The notes beneath the pieces were generated by a model. It made no database searches. It saw nothing but the letters and a program-made list of their open reading frames with translations, and was not told the DNA's origin. Positions 49,342 to 59,972 of a stretch of DNA of 64,000 nt are shown one piece after another (within the stretch, counting starts at the first letter, position 1; each line of letters opens with the position of its first letter). A program made the position numbers and the translations under genes. The stretch is from Blepharisma stoltei (taxonomy: Eukaryota > Ciliophora > Heterotrichea > Heterotrichida > Blepharismidae), in assembly GCA_914767885.1 (NCBI GenBank), contig CAJZBQ010000005.1:1054001-1118000 (forward strand), given 5' to 3'.

Positions 49342-51299
49342 ATGGAAGCTGAAATCTGTGAAATCTGGTAAAAAATAAGCAGTCACAAAGAAGTTCCTAC
49401 ACTATCGATGACAATGCACAGAGCTCATTGTGAGAGAAATACAATGAGATGCCTCAAATGCAACGAGCTCATATCTAAGCTCGCACAAGAAGAGCATGAT
49501 CTTCTCTATCACCAGATTAAAGAATGCTCTCAGTGCTATGCTCGAATGGAAGCAAGATATTTTGAAAAGCACGAATGCCCCAAAGCTCCAAGTTACTGCC
49601 CATATTGCGAAGCTACTTATCCATTAGATCTTTTTCAGCCTCATATCCAAGCGTGTGGGAGCAGGTCTGAGGAATGTGAAAAATGCAATAGGTTTATTTT
49701 ATTAAAACACTTTAAAAGCCATCAAGATAGTTGTGGCAAGGAAGATAGTGAGAAAAATATTAAGGCGAAAGACTTACAAAGAGAAATTATGAGGGAAAAA
49801 GAAGAGAGAAAATTTGTAGAGCCTATTCAAATAAGCCGTGAAGAAGCTAGAACAAAATTGGATGCTGAAAATGCAGAAAAAGAACTTAAAGCAAAACAAT
49901 ATCAAGAACTCCAAAAACAAATTATAAGGGAAGGGAAAGAGAAAAAAATTATAGAGCCTAAAATAAGTCGTGAAGAAGCCAAAGCCAAACTTGATGCTGA
50001 AAATGCTGAAAAAGAGCTTAAGGCAAGACAATATCGAGATCTACAAAATCAAATAGAAGCGGAAAGAAGCAAAAAAATGCAGCTTGATAATGATAGAATT
50101 AAGGCTGAGCCACGAAGACCAGAGAATATATTGCCAAATCAAGAACCTAAAAATAGATTTGCAACATATGAACTTCCGCCTCCTAGCAAGAAAAAAGAGC
50201 CGCCAATATACCAAGGCTCTCACCAGCAGTTTCCAAGAAACTTAGAACCAATAAATCAGCCTCAAATATTTCCTCGTTTCTCAGAGCCAATTAATCAGCC
50301 TCAATTCATTCCCCATCGCTCAGATCCAATCTATCAGCCTCAATTTGTTCCGAACACTTCAGAAGATGAAAGAATTGCGAGGGAGCTAGCTCAGCGATTG
50401 GAAAGAGAAGCTAAAGAAAATATAGATAGAATAATTGCTGAAGGACTATTAAGGGATGAGCAAGAAAGTTACCAAGGATATGGACCTATAATTGATGATA
50501 GCGATATATTAGCAAAAAAACTTTTGGCTAAGGAAGATGAAAGATTGGCTAAACAACTTTTGGCTAGCTGCTTCCTTTTAAATTGGAACAAAAAATCCTG
50601 TTCCAATTTAAAAGAATTGTTTTTCCAGATAAAAAAATATAAATTTTAGTTTATTTTTATAAAAGAAATGATTAAAAAATTAAAAATTAATCATTCAGCG
50701 TGAAAAATATCAAAATAACATTCTCTTGCTTTTTTTCAAATATTTTCATCTTTAATTTTTTTTAAAATATAAATTGATAAGTTTTAATTTATTTTTTATA
50801 AAGAATTAAGCAAAAATATTAATCGATTCAGTGCAAAAACTGTTTAAGTACGATTTTGCTTGCACTTTGTCTATTATGTTAGTAAAAAAAAATTTTTAAA
50901 AATTCGTATTTTCATCGTTAAAATTTTCCCATTGAAAATCAAATTTGTTCCAATTTAAAATTGGGATAAAGTACCCAAAAATTGCAAATTTTAGCGATGG
51001 TTTGTTCCAATTTAAAAGGTTGAAGTGAGGAAGACGAAAAACTGGCTAAAGCACTTTTGGCAAAAGAAGATGAAAGATTGGCTCGCCAGCTAGCTGGAAA
51101 TGGGAGGATCCCATCAGATCGTTCTCCAAATGTTCTAGATTATGCTAATTTTACGAATGAACAAGATTATAATTATTTTGGAAACTCTATACAACAAAAT
51201 ATTTATCCTTATAAACAGCGGCAAAATATACAGCAAGGAGATTTGACTGAAGAAGAACTATTAAAAATTGCAATGCTTGAAAGCTTAAACCACAAGTAA
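49342..51299 (+). CDS. TRAF-type zinc-finger protein with coiled coil and UIM-like tail
   Basis: A 15-nt intron (49368-49382) gives MEAEICEICHKEVPTLSMTM. Residues 1-115 contain paired CxxC...H...C zinc fingers (MRCLKCNEL..HDLLYHQIKEC, YCPYCEATYPLDLFQPHIQA, CEKCNRFILLKHFKSHQDSC) as in TRAFD1/XAF1-like proteins. A Glu/Lys coiled coil with a near-duplicated block (REEARTKLDAENAEKELKAK and REEAKAKLDAENAEKELKAR) follows, then Pro/Gln repeats EPINQPQ and repeats of AKEDERLAKQLL, and a final EEELLKIAMLESLN like a ubiquitin-interacting motif. With IES 50565-51046 removed TA-to-TA the frame is 486 aa; a cut at the MITE end instead would keep eight more residues. Confidence 0.78.
49368..49382 (+). other. 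15-nt intron in the zinc-finger gene
   Basis: GTAAAAAATAAGCAG; splicing creates EICHKE, completing the first CxxC. Confidence 0.9.
50565..51046. other. IES 25 (482 bp), MITE family 2, in the zinc-finger gene
   Basis: TA 50565-50566 and 51047-51048 in phase. Contains ends CTTCCTTTTAAATTGGAAC (about 50571) and inverted TTGTTCCAATTTAAAAGG (about 51003). The MITE stops near 51030 while the next TA is 17 bp further inside coding-like sequence. Confidence 0.7.
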
Positions 51300-51516
51300 C
51301 AATATAATTTTTTTAAAACGCGCTATTTTCATATAATGATAACAAAGACTTAATTGCTGTCTATTTCTAATGAGAAGCAAAAGCGTCCAAATTTCAAATA
51401 GGCGGATATATAATTTAAAAAAATCACAATAATTCTTTATAATCCACTATTATTTTCTCAGTAAATTAATAAAAATCTATAAATAATTCAAGCAGATATA
51501 GAATTTAAAGCAGCTA

Positions 51517-52071
51517 TTAATTAGTCACTTCTTCCACTATAGCTGGTGCTTCCACACACTCCAAGCTGTTTCTCACACAATGGTTGAAATGTTTTGCATC
51601 ATCAAAAGCTTTCTTAAACTCCTGTGATTTTTCAGGTGTTCCAAGTCTCATAGCGAATTTTGTCCTTTGTCTTTCTCCTTCACTGAAATCGTGGGCAATC
51701 CACAACCAAGCTCTGTCACTTCCAGCATGCTGCACGAGATTACATAGGGGATCTTCTTCTAATATAAAATTCGCAACCACTTTTTTAGTGTTATCCTGTC
51801 TCATTACGAAGCTGATCCTTCTTGTTTCTCTATTACGATTCAGCTTAACATCGCCTGTGCCTCTTTCTTTCCATTGTTCTTCAGCCCATCTGTATAGTTT
51901 GGCTCGGGTTTTGAAGATACAGTCTGTGTTCTCTTCTCCAGTGACAACTTCCACTTCAGGCAAGTCCACAGCTTTCCAGTCTCCTTTGACTTCTTCTTCA
52001 GGATTCTCCACTTCTTCGGCCGGATCCTCCTCTTTTTTGCTAGCCAAGAAAGCTGATACGTCTTCACTCAT
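51517..52071 (-). CDS. RANBP1: Ran-binding protein 1
   Basis: RanBP1 binds Ran-GTP and helps RanGAP release it from transport receptors in the cytoplasm. 184 aa, uninterrupted, ATG 52071. One Ran-binding domain: DCIFKTRAKLYRWAEEQWKE, RGTGDVKLNRNRETRRISFV, MRQDNTKKVVANFILEEDPL, WLWIAHDFSEGERQRTKFAM, RLGTPEKSQEFKKAFDDAK. The K(T/V)RAKLYR..W.ERGTGD.K motif is fully conserved. Acidic N-terminus as usual. Confidence 0.93.
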   Translation of the reverse strand: MSEDVSAFLASKKEEDPAEEVENPEEEVKGDWKAVDLPEVEVVTGEENTDCIFKTRAKLYRWAEEQWKERGTGDVKLNRNRETRRISFVMRQDNTKKVVANFILEEDPLCNLVQHAGSDRAWLWIAHDFSEGERQRTKFAMRLGTPEKSQEFKKAFDDAKHFNHCVRNSLECVEAPAIVEEVTN

Positions 52072-52323
52072 TTTTTATCACAAATAAAATATGTTAGTGA
52101 AAAGGATAAATAGGGCAATCAGCAGGGCTGAGCTATTGAAAGCTAGCAAAGAAAGGGATTTATCTCAGATGAAGGTACTAGAAGGTTTTTTAACAAAAAC
52201 CCAAAAAAGAAGAATAAATGTCCTCGCTGATATAATATACAAATATATATAAATGAGCTATATAAATTTTTGATTAAAAATGGTTATATGGAACTGAGTA
52301 ATTTATAAGTATAGAGATAGAAG

Positions 52324-53086
52324 ACATGACTAAAAATGAGCAAGCTACTCTATGGAAAACCCTAATCTCTCTTTCCTTTTGTGAGCAAAACCATTTGAAA
52401 ATCTTATTATTTTATAAATAGCCACTCCTCAAGAAAAAGAATGTTTTTCTATATAAAAATTTCGCAATAATTTTTTTATAATATGAGGATAATTTTATTA
52501 AATTTAGACAGCTTAAATCTAGACATAAATTAAACTATTTCTTTATTAAATTTTGGATTTTAGGATAATATTTAAAAAATTAAAAAAACCTTTGATTTCT
52601 TATGAGGATAACAGAGTAAATGAAAAAATGCAAAACTCTTTTGGAAAGGACCCCAAGCTGTTCAATGATTTCCGCCCAACAGGTGACAAGTGGGCAAACC
52701 TTCCTCCACAAGTCTCAGATATGTTTCAGCAGATAGGCGTACAAGGGTGTTTTCCCAATGGCTTAATCGAATTATTCGTACAAGGAAAAATGGGTGGTTT
52801 AAGCGCAGGTGGAGCACCTCAAAAAGAAAAAGTGGAAGAAAAGCAAGAAGTTGTAGTCGAAAAGACGAATTTTGATGTACTAATCAAAGGATTTTCTGCT
52901 GATGGCAAGCTGAAAATTATTAAAGAAGTTAAAAACTTGTTAGCAATTGGTCTGAAAGATGCGAAAGATAGAGTAGAAGCTTCAGTTACGACGCCACTAA
53001 TGATAGGTAAACAATTACCTAAAGAGCAAGCTGAGCAGCTGGAAAAGCAGTATAAAGAATTGGGAGCCGAAATTGAGTTGAAATAA
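52324..53086 (+). CDS. Ribosomal protein L12-like (probably mitochondrial bL12)
   Basis: bL12 forms the ribosomal stalk that recruits translation factors. The C-terminal domain is unmistakable: FDVLIKGFSADGKLKIIKEV, NLLAIGLKDAKDRVEASVTT, PLMIGKQLPKEQAEQLEKQY, AEIELK. The N-terminal half is Lys-rich and, as expected for a nuclear-coded organelle protein, could be a targeting/dimerisation region. With IES 52361-52565 removed, ATG 52324 (MTKNEQATLWKTL) leads in frame to FKKLKKPLISYEDN, 185 aa. An alternative is ATG 52483 with a 76-bp excision at AGGATAAT repeats, or ATG 52628; I prefer the first because 52483 lies inside an old MITE. Confidence 0.75.
52361..52565. other. IES 26 (205 bp), degenerate BogoMITE
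   Basis: TAAT-type edges at 52361 and 52566. TTTTGTGAGCAAAACCATT near the left and the TAAATTTAGACAGCTT block near the right betray a decayed MITE whose right TIR is gone. Confidence 0.5.
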
Positions 53087-53827
53087 GCTATTCTGAATTA
53101 TGGTAATTTTAATTTAAAATACCTAAAATTCTGTTCTTAAATTCAAAAAAAAAAATTTTAGACAGTAAAATATAATTAAATATAAGCAGCATATACCAAG
53201 CTATAATGATCTCCTCATAAATAATTTGAATATTCCTATATTAAGCAAAGAATTGATTTTATAGAAACTCATCCTTAAACTAAAATAATTATAGAAAAGT
53301 CCCTGAAGGCCAGCAGGCTACTAATTGCCTCCATATAATGCGCCTCCGATTGCATGCAAGTTCGGACACAGCCTTCCATTGTTTTGTCTATCATGGACGA
53401 GGGCTTGCACAATACCGGAGAGTTGGAGAAGCTGAGCCACCATGATTCTGTTTCCAGAAAATTCGAAAAACCAATTTTTAGTCTGGTTGAAGACCAAAAA
53501 ATTAAACTCGGAGTCCAGAACACAATACCCTGTCTAATTGATATCCTCTGGCCTTGCTAGGCTTTCCCTTTCCAACTCCAGCTAGCATTCTCCCCATGGG
53601 GTAACACCTTGACCTGAATTTGGGAATGTGGACAGCTAAGCATGACGTTGCACTCCATAAAATCATGTAAAATCCCTGGATGCACGCTGCTCTCTCTTCC
53701 ACAAGGTCCGGTTTCCCAATAAACTGACTGGCTACAGGGCAGTTGGTTCACCAGTCATTATAATATATATATTATAAAAACTCAGCCATTGGTATAAATT
53801 CAATATAACAAATTTTAACAAAATTAT
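53087..53827. other. Intergenic with a GC-richer repeat
   Basis: About 53280-53750 is a GC-richer block related in part to repeat R2 (shared CCCTTTCCAACTCC..ATTCTCC..). Nothing else recognised; convergent gene ends on both sides. Confidence 0.55.
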
Positions 53828-55950
53828 TTAAGGGCTATCTTGATCTGGTTCATCACGTAGGCATTCTTCAATTACAGAAGCTTGTGCCTGCAAATATGAT
53901 AATAAATCAGTGCTATTTATATTTTCCTGAATAATCCTCATAGTTTCTTCCAGCTCTTTTTTGTCTGCTTTTTCATGAGAAAGTTGAAGTTTCAGGGTTT
54001 TTACTTCTTGATTATTAGCAAGGACTGGACTTTTGAGCTGCATTGGGGAATTTTCTAGTAGTGGCCCATTGATATTGGTTAATTCTTGACTTATAATTTT
54101 CATTTGTTCTTCAAAGCCGCCGCTTGTCCTTAGAAACTCTTCAATTGCAGATTTTGAGTTTCCATAGTGGATAAGGTCAATTATGTCAAGGATTCATTCA
54201 CCTGTGGATTTTAAGGTTTCAAGCGTATTATAGTAGCGGTTTTTAAATTGCTCACAGTCAGTTTCAGCTGTTTTAAGCTTGGCTTCTAGATCTTTGCATT
54301 CTGGAGCAATTGTCATTGCTCTGTGATCATTTCTTTCCTTTGAAAGAATTATATTTGATAAATTTTTTATGGCTTTTTGCTCATTTTTTTCCAAACTTAA
54401 ATGCTCTATACTCCTTGATAATAAATATGCTAAATTATACTGACAAATCTTGGCATAAATCAATGAATTTTACCATAAGTATACTTTCCTTATTTTTTCT
54501 TTTAAATTACAATTCTCCTCATTTGCATTTTGCAGATCCTGCTTTAAATTAAGTTTTTCCATTTCCACAATCTCCAGCTTTGTTTTTACCTTAGCATAAG
54601 CAAAAAATGGCGCCACTCGAATATTCTGTTCTCTGAACAGAAATTCTCCCTATGGCAAATTTTGATTGTGAAGTTTGGCTTCACCCAGCGAATTTATCCT
54701 GTTAATGATAGTGGAGGTGCGCAACTTCAGACACCCATCCCTTGGGGAATTCTAATTTTCTGGAAGTGCGCCATCATTCCAGAAGGTTAGACTGGGACCA
54801 TTAGCGCGTCTGAAGGACGCAAGTTGGTTTTGCCCAAGAGCTGGAAGGGCAACCTTTGAAACCCAAACGCCAAAGCTTAAACTCCCCCCCCCTCCGTGAG
54901 TGAACAAAAAAATTTTGTTCACTCACGGAGGGAGGTTAATTTTTTTTTTTAAAAAAAATTTATATAAAAAAATATTTTTTTTCGAAATTTAAAAAAATCC
55001 TAATTCACAAAAATTGGAAAGCAAATATTAATTTAATTTATAAAATTTTATGTTTTAAAAAGCAATTCGTTCAAAATTAAATAGAATTAGCTCTAGATTT
55101 CATTATACTAATTATCATTTATATATTAAAATTTTTTTCCATAAAAAATTTTTCTATTAAAAAAATTTTTGTTCACTCACGGAGGGTGGGTTTTTGGTCA
55201 AAAAATAGCGATTTTTCTAATGGTTTTGTTCACTCACGGAGGGGGGGGAGTAAGGAACATTCAGATCAAGACCAGGTTGTGGACGACGCATAGTCGGCGG
55301 AAACCCCGAAGTAGGGACGGAAGTTAATTTTTACCTCCAGCACTTCTTTATGAAGCGCATTAATTTCCTTTATATACCCATTAAAGCTTTCCTTCGCTAA
55401 TTTCAGCTCTAAATTAACTTTAGCTGAATTTTGATCAAAATTTTGCAGGCTTTTCTTTAAATTTTCAATTTCAGCGTCTTTTGCTTTACAATTTAATTCG
55501 GTATCCCTCATCAGCATTGAGACTTTTAGTAGCTCAAACTCGACTTGGTTTTTTTCGTCCATTAATTTAATGATTTTTTCTCTTGAGGTTTTTAACTCTT
55601 CCAGTTCATCAAATTTACTTTGATAATTTATTACTCGGCTCATAGTTTTATTATGACACTCTATCCTTTTCTTGTTTTTTTCTAATGTTTCTGGGATAAG
55701 GCTGAAATTAATTGGACTGCAATATCCGTAGTCAGCTGATTTGCCTCTTCTAACAACTGGGCTGTGGACCACTTGTGCAGTTCCTTCCTCTCCGACGCTT
55801 TCAAAACGAGTTTCTACTTCTGTTTTTTTTGAAGGAATTTTGGAATTTTCATAGCAAATTTGTGGCTGGCTTGGGTTTGCAGTATCTCAAAGAGATAATG
55901 AACTTGAAGATATTTCGCTTTTTATACTATTATAAATATTCTTAAAATAA
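53828..55950 (-). CDS. Coiled-coil protein with two IESs
   Basis: Start codon not resolved (upstream of about 55950 the frame closes; an unseen small IES or intron may hide it); stop TAA 53828-53830. With IES 54587-55331 and 54407-54481 removed one frame runs through: a Ser-rich head (ISSSSLSLWDTANPSQPQ), the motif GKSADYGYCSPINFSLIP, then long heptad-rich helices (FDELEELKTSREKIIKLMDE, KVKTKLEIVEMEKLNLKQDL, EHLSLEKNEQKAIKNLSNII, QEVKTLKLQLSHEKADKKEL) and an acidic end. Two TGAs are Trp. Probably structural, centrosomal or axonemal by style, family unknown. Confidence 0.65.
54407..54481. other. IES 27 (75 bp) in coiled-coil gene
   Basis: TA 54407-54408 and 54482-54483; join gives KEKIRKVEHLSLEKNEQ. 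Confidence 0.75.
54587..55331. other. IES 28 (745 bp), compound: repeat split by a BogoMITE
   Basis: AGGTAAAAA (minus strand) at both edges; TA 54587-54588 and 55332-55333; join gives ALHKEVLEVKTKLEIVE. Inside, a GC-rich repeat (54606-54878 and 55253-55325) is interrupted by a MITE. Confidence 0.82.
54880..55250. mobile_element. BogoMITE-like MITE (371 bp) nested in a repeat
   Basis: TA target at 54878-54879 and 55251-55252. Left end is a near-perfect hairpin CCTCCGTGAGTGAACAAAA..TTTTGTTCACTCACGGAGG; right end has two further inverted motif copies. Confidence 0.9.
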
Positions 55951-56083
55951 TTTAAGGGCGTACGCAAAGGGATTATTTAGGAACATAATAGTTAATTCCT
56001 TTATTATAATGCTTTAGAACACTTATTAGGGTATAACTGTAATTTAAACTGAGATACTTTTTTCAGTGCAGCACGGCTGTTAT

Positions 56084-56822
56084 TTAATCCATCGATAAAT
56101 CTCTTAATCTTTCCTCTTTGAAGGCGGAAGAAAATTTTCTCAAGCTTTCGAGAATCTTATTTTGAAATTTATATTGTGGGTTGCGAGCATTTGAATACCA
56201 GTAAACTCTTCTATGAGTCATAATCAGTCTGCTATTTCGCAGTTGAGTATCAGACTGGCTTTGATCAGCAAGGCAAGTGCTGGGGTTCAAATATATACTA
56301 GCCCAATCCCTGCATTGGATCAGGCTTGGCTGACTTGGGAAATGCCAGATGGGGAGTTGATTAGCCGACTGTGCTGGGAAAGTGAACTCCCCAGAAGGCT
56401 AGTCCTCTTGCGTTATTGGAGATCTGCCATCTAGGGAGTTCACTTTGCCAAAACGTTGGTTCGTTAGCCCCATCTAACATCTCCTGACATCAGTCAAGTC
56501 CCGATCCAGCAGGGATAGGGCAATAGCTAATCATTTTTTTTTCTGATCTTAAAAAATCCGAATCTTTCGAAGAATTAATTTATAAATTTAAGTTTAAGAA
56601 TGCAAGCTATCAAAAATTATCTATACAAAAATATTTTTATAATGAAATGCTTTGCTCTCTTACTTAAAGGTAGGCTTATTATCTAAAATAGGGATTTTCT
56701 AATGGCTTTGTTTCTTTTAAAAGGGAAGGAAAGCTAGAAGAACAGCTGCGTTTGCTTGAAGTTGAAATACCTGAATTGTCAGACTCTTCTGAAATCGACG
56801 CATTAATGAGGTGTTTATGCAT
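56084..56822 (-). CDS. Small basic protein, 78 aa, split by a 502-bp IES
   Basis: ATG 56822; IES 56233-56734 removed at TAGC repeats gives one frame of 79 codons: a Ser-rich head (SISEESDNSGISTSSKRSCS) and a basic/aromatic tail (MTHRRVYWYSNARNPQYKFQ, LESLRKFSSAFKEERLRDLS). No family recognised. The divergent CPAP-like gene starts 32 bp away. Because the gene is small, the reading rests on the good in-phase join. Confidence 0.5.
56233..56734. other. IES 29 (502 bp): GC-rich repeat plus MITE remnant
   Basis: TA 56233-56234 and 56735-56736 within TAGC repeats (minus strand). 56255-56530 is a GC-rich repeat; 56660-56725 retains a BogoMITE end (GGGATTTTCTAATGGCTTTG). Confidence 0.6.
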
Positions 56823-56854
56823 TTTTATTATGAAATTAATAAAACATTTAAATA

Positions 56855-59005
56855 ATGGATCCATCATACCTAAATTATTTGGCGAGTTATGGGATTGAGC
56901 CTCTCAAATACATGGAAATGCAAGCTAATTATCTAAGATACCTCGCAAGCTGTTATCCAGGAGAATCTCCAACTCCTCCAAGCCAGTGAAATATGGGGAT
57001 CCCTGGACTGCCAATGATGCCGAGAAACGAGCCTTTGCTAAATAATTTTGAAGAAACTAACAGAGACGACATGTCTGTAAAAAGCGAAAAATCTTTTAAG
57101 AGCCGAAAGGAATTTATAGAGCCGCTAAGAGAAATTCCCCAAAATTTTGAGCCAGAAATTAAAAAAGAGGAAGAAAGAAAAATCGAAGAACCAGTTAAAA
57201 TAGAAAACCCACAGCCAATTATTGAAGAAAAAATTGTTGAAAGGCCTGAGCAAAAAGCTGAAGCCTGGACTGTATCAATGGCGCCTTCTAAGGCTCGATA
57301 TGAGCCGCCTCCTGCATTTTCAAGAAAAAGCCTTGCAGATCCTGACGAAATCCCTATAAAAAATTCAGGAAAAGATTTTGAAAAATTGCTTGAAGAGCAA
57401 ATAAAAATAAACGCTCAGGCGGAATTGCAGGAAAGCCCTGGATATGAAAAGCCTAAGCATGAATTTTTAAAAAGGGGTAGCAAAGCACCTGTTTCTAGGC
57501 CAGCCCCACAAACGCCAAAACCAAAAATTGCAGATGACACTCAGAATAAGCCGTGGAAAATCCCCAAAGTGGACGTAGAAGAAATAAAAAGACCTATAAG
57601 AACGCCAGTTAGTAGGAGAAGTGAAGATGAAAATCATGAAGAAGAAGCCAAAATAAAAAGAGCGTTTTTAAAAAGAGGAGAAGGGCAATTATGTATGAAA
57701 AATAGGCCGGTTTCGAATATTAAGCCGAGGCAAACGCCGCAGAGATTGAATAGATCAATTTCTCAAACGGAGTATAAAGAGATTGCAAACTTGTCGTATT
57801 CTTCAGAAGAGGAAGAAAATATTGTTAATGAGTATTCACTGCCAAAGCAAATTGAAAATAATGAACGAATAGAACAATTGGAAAATGAATTGGAATTTTT
57901 CCGCTCAGAAAATGAAAAATTAAAAAAATTAGCTAAAGAAATGGACGAAAAAAGAAAAAAAGCAGAAAAAGAATGCGAAAAAATGTCTCAATTTGTCCAG
58001 CAGGAGCAAGAAAAGTTTGAAAAATGAAGGGATGAAGAAATTGAAAAGCTGAGGAGGGAAAGAAAAGTTAGTGAAAGAAATGCAAAATTTCAATCTGGGA
58101 AGAAAGAAAAAGAAGAAATAGAGAGTTTAAAGGCAAATAATGCAAAGCTACTTGAAACTTTAAAACAGAAAGATACAAAGTATAAAATAAATATTGACAA
58201 ATTAAAACAAAAAATTGAAGAATTAACTGAAATGAACAATGAGCTAGAAAAAGCTAACACAGACCTAAAAATAGCTGCAATGCGGAATAAACTAGACTCT
58301 AAAGAGGAATTAAAGAAACCCCCAATCAATAAGCAAGAAGAAGTAAAAAAACCTCAAATCTTCAAACAAGAAGAAGCGAAAAAGCTTCAAAGCTACAAGA
58401 CCCCAGATATAATTGTAACGGCCGAAAAAAGTATATCAGAAGAAAGCGAAGAAAAAGAGTCAGACGAAGACAGTCCGATTGACCATCAAATAAAAGGATA
58501 CTCCCAACAGTCTCCTGCAAATAGAAAAAGTGATGGCAAAAAAGAAGATGGTAAACGAGAAATCGTTTTCAGCAACGGCGTCCGCAAAGAGATGTTCCCT
58601 GACGGCCATTCAGTAGTCCACTTCACAAATAACGATGTAAAACAGTCATTCCCTGACGGAAAAATCATCTATTTTTTCGCAGAAACCAAAACTACCCAAA
58701 CCACTTTTCCAGACGGTCTTCAGCTTTTTAAATTCAACAACGGCCAAGTAGAAAAGCATTTCCCAGACGGCACCAAAGAAATTTCATTCCCAGACGGCAC
58801 AGTCAAATGCATTTTTACAGATGGCGAAGAAGAGTCCATTTTCCCAGACGGGACTGTCCAAAAAGTCGATATCCAAGGCATCAAATACATTGACTTTGTA
58901 AATGGACAAAAAGATACAATTTTCCCTGATGGCACAAAAATCAGAGAATTTCCTGATGGCCGAGTAAGGAAAATCATGCCTGATGGGCGAGTCTTTGAAC
59001 AATAA
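56855..59005 (+). CDS. CPAP/SAS-4-like centriole protein with G-box (TCP10) domain
   Basis: CPAP/SAS-4 family proteins control centriole and basal-body microtubule length; their C-terminal G-box/TCP domain is a single-layer beta sheet built of FPDG repeats. Here, 716 aa from ATG 56855, with Trp-TGAs at 56987 and 58025. The N-terminal half is disordered and charged; about 330-470 is coiled coil (IEQLENELEFFRSENEKLKK); the last 150 residues are the G-box: REIVFSNGVRKEMFPDGHSV, KQSFPDGKIIYFFAETKTTQ, TTFPDGLQLFKFNNGQVEKH, FPDGTKEISFPDGTVKCIFT, and so on to IMPDGRVFEQ. About a dozen xPDG/NG turns are present. No IES or intron. Confidence 0.9.
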
Positions 59006-59024
59006 TAATTTCATAATTTAAAAA

Positions 59025-59937
59025 ATGACTGAAAATATAGAGCAGGTCTTAAACTGAATTTTGAAGCCGCAGTATAAAGACAAAGCTATCAGCTGGGCAC
59101 AAGCTTGCACAAGCGACGAAATGAAAGGACTGAAACTAATAGGTGCGATTTTTAAACATAAAGGTAAAAAGAAGTTCAGAAAAAACAGCCATGACCCGAA
59201 TACATCAGCTAGGAGCGTAAAAGCGTTTGAATCGGAGCTGAGAAAGCGGCAATTGATGTCGACTTATGAAAGCGAATTTTCGTATAGAGCGAACCCAAAT
59301 ACTAATATTTTGCAATACAGGAAACTTGGCGATATTCAGTGTAGCGAAATTTTGACACCTTTGGCAGTTATGTTTATTGAAGAATGGATTGACTTAAAAG
59401 ATGACCCAAAATACCAGAGCCTTGTTTTGCAGTGCTTGAGGTCATTAAATGCTATAATAAAATCATCAAGCGCCTCAGTGTCTGAAACTCATAAGTCGTT
59501 TTTATGAAATGACCCAACTAAAAATTTTAAACCTCATAGAATTTTTTTTTAAATTTAAAAATAATAAAATTTTTTCTAAAAAAAAAATTTTTTTTAAGGA
59601 ACCTTATAGACTTGATCAAGTTTCTTCAGCACTTGGAAACCGCTCTCAGAGTGCCTCCAAGCCATGGGTAAGACCTAACAGTGCTCAACAAGTCGATACC
59701 AAAATAAATCCGGTTATGTTTACGAAAGATGACTTAAATAAAAGAAAGCAAGCTCTTATATCAGGAAGTGGAATTATAGGGAAGTGGGTAGTTGCTCCTA
59801 CAAATCCTCATATTTCGCATTACCAAGAAACTTATGTAACACATTTCCATAAGTATATGCGTGCTGATCCTGGCGACAAATATACTTCAATTTCCGTGGG
59901 CCGTATGCTTCCAACCCCAGACATATCGAACTTATAA
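59025..59937 (+). CDS. Unknown protein, 280 aa, one 70-bp IES
   Basis: ATG 59025; the first 50 codons include two Trp-TGAs (VLNWIL, FLWNDP). IES 59537-59606 removed gives a continuous frame to TAA 59935. I do not recognise the family. N-terminal half looks alpha-helical and globular (ILTPLAVMFIEEWIDLKDDP, YQSLVLQCLRSLNAIIKS); C-terminal half is a loose basic segment ending in aromatic motifs (GKWVVAPTNPHISHYQETYV). It starts 19 bp after the CPAP-like stop, so the two are a tight tandem pair. Confidence 0.7.
59537..59606. other. IES 30 (70 bp)
   Basis: TAGA at both edges (59537, 59607); join gives TKNFKPHRLDQVSSALG. The interior is a T-run followed by an A/T-run. Confidence 0.78.
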
Positions 59938-59972
59938 TAATTTTAACGAAATGGAAATTTAAAGGTATTTTA

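Noticed and set aside
53354-53751. Short ORFs at 53354-53751
   Set aside because: Within a GC-richer repeat; no conserved protein features.
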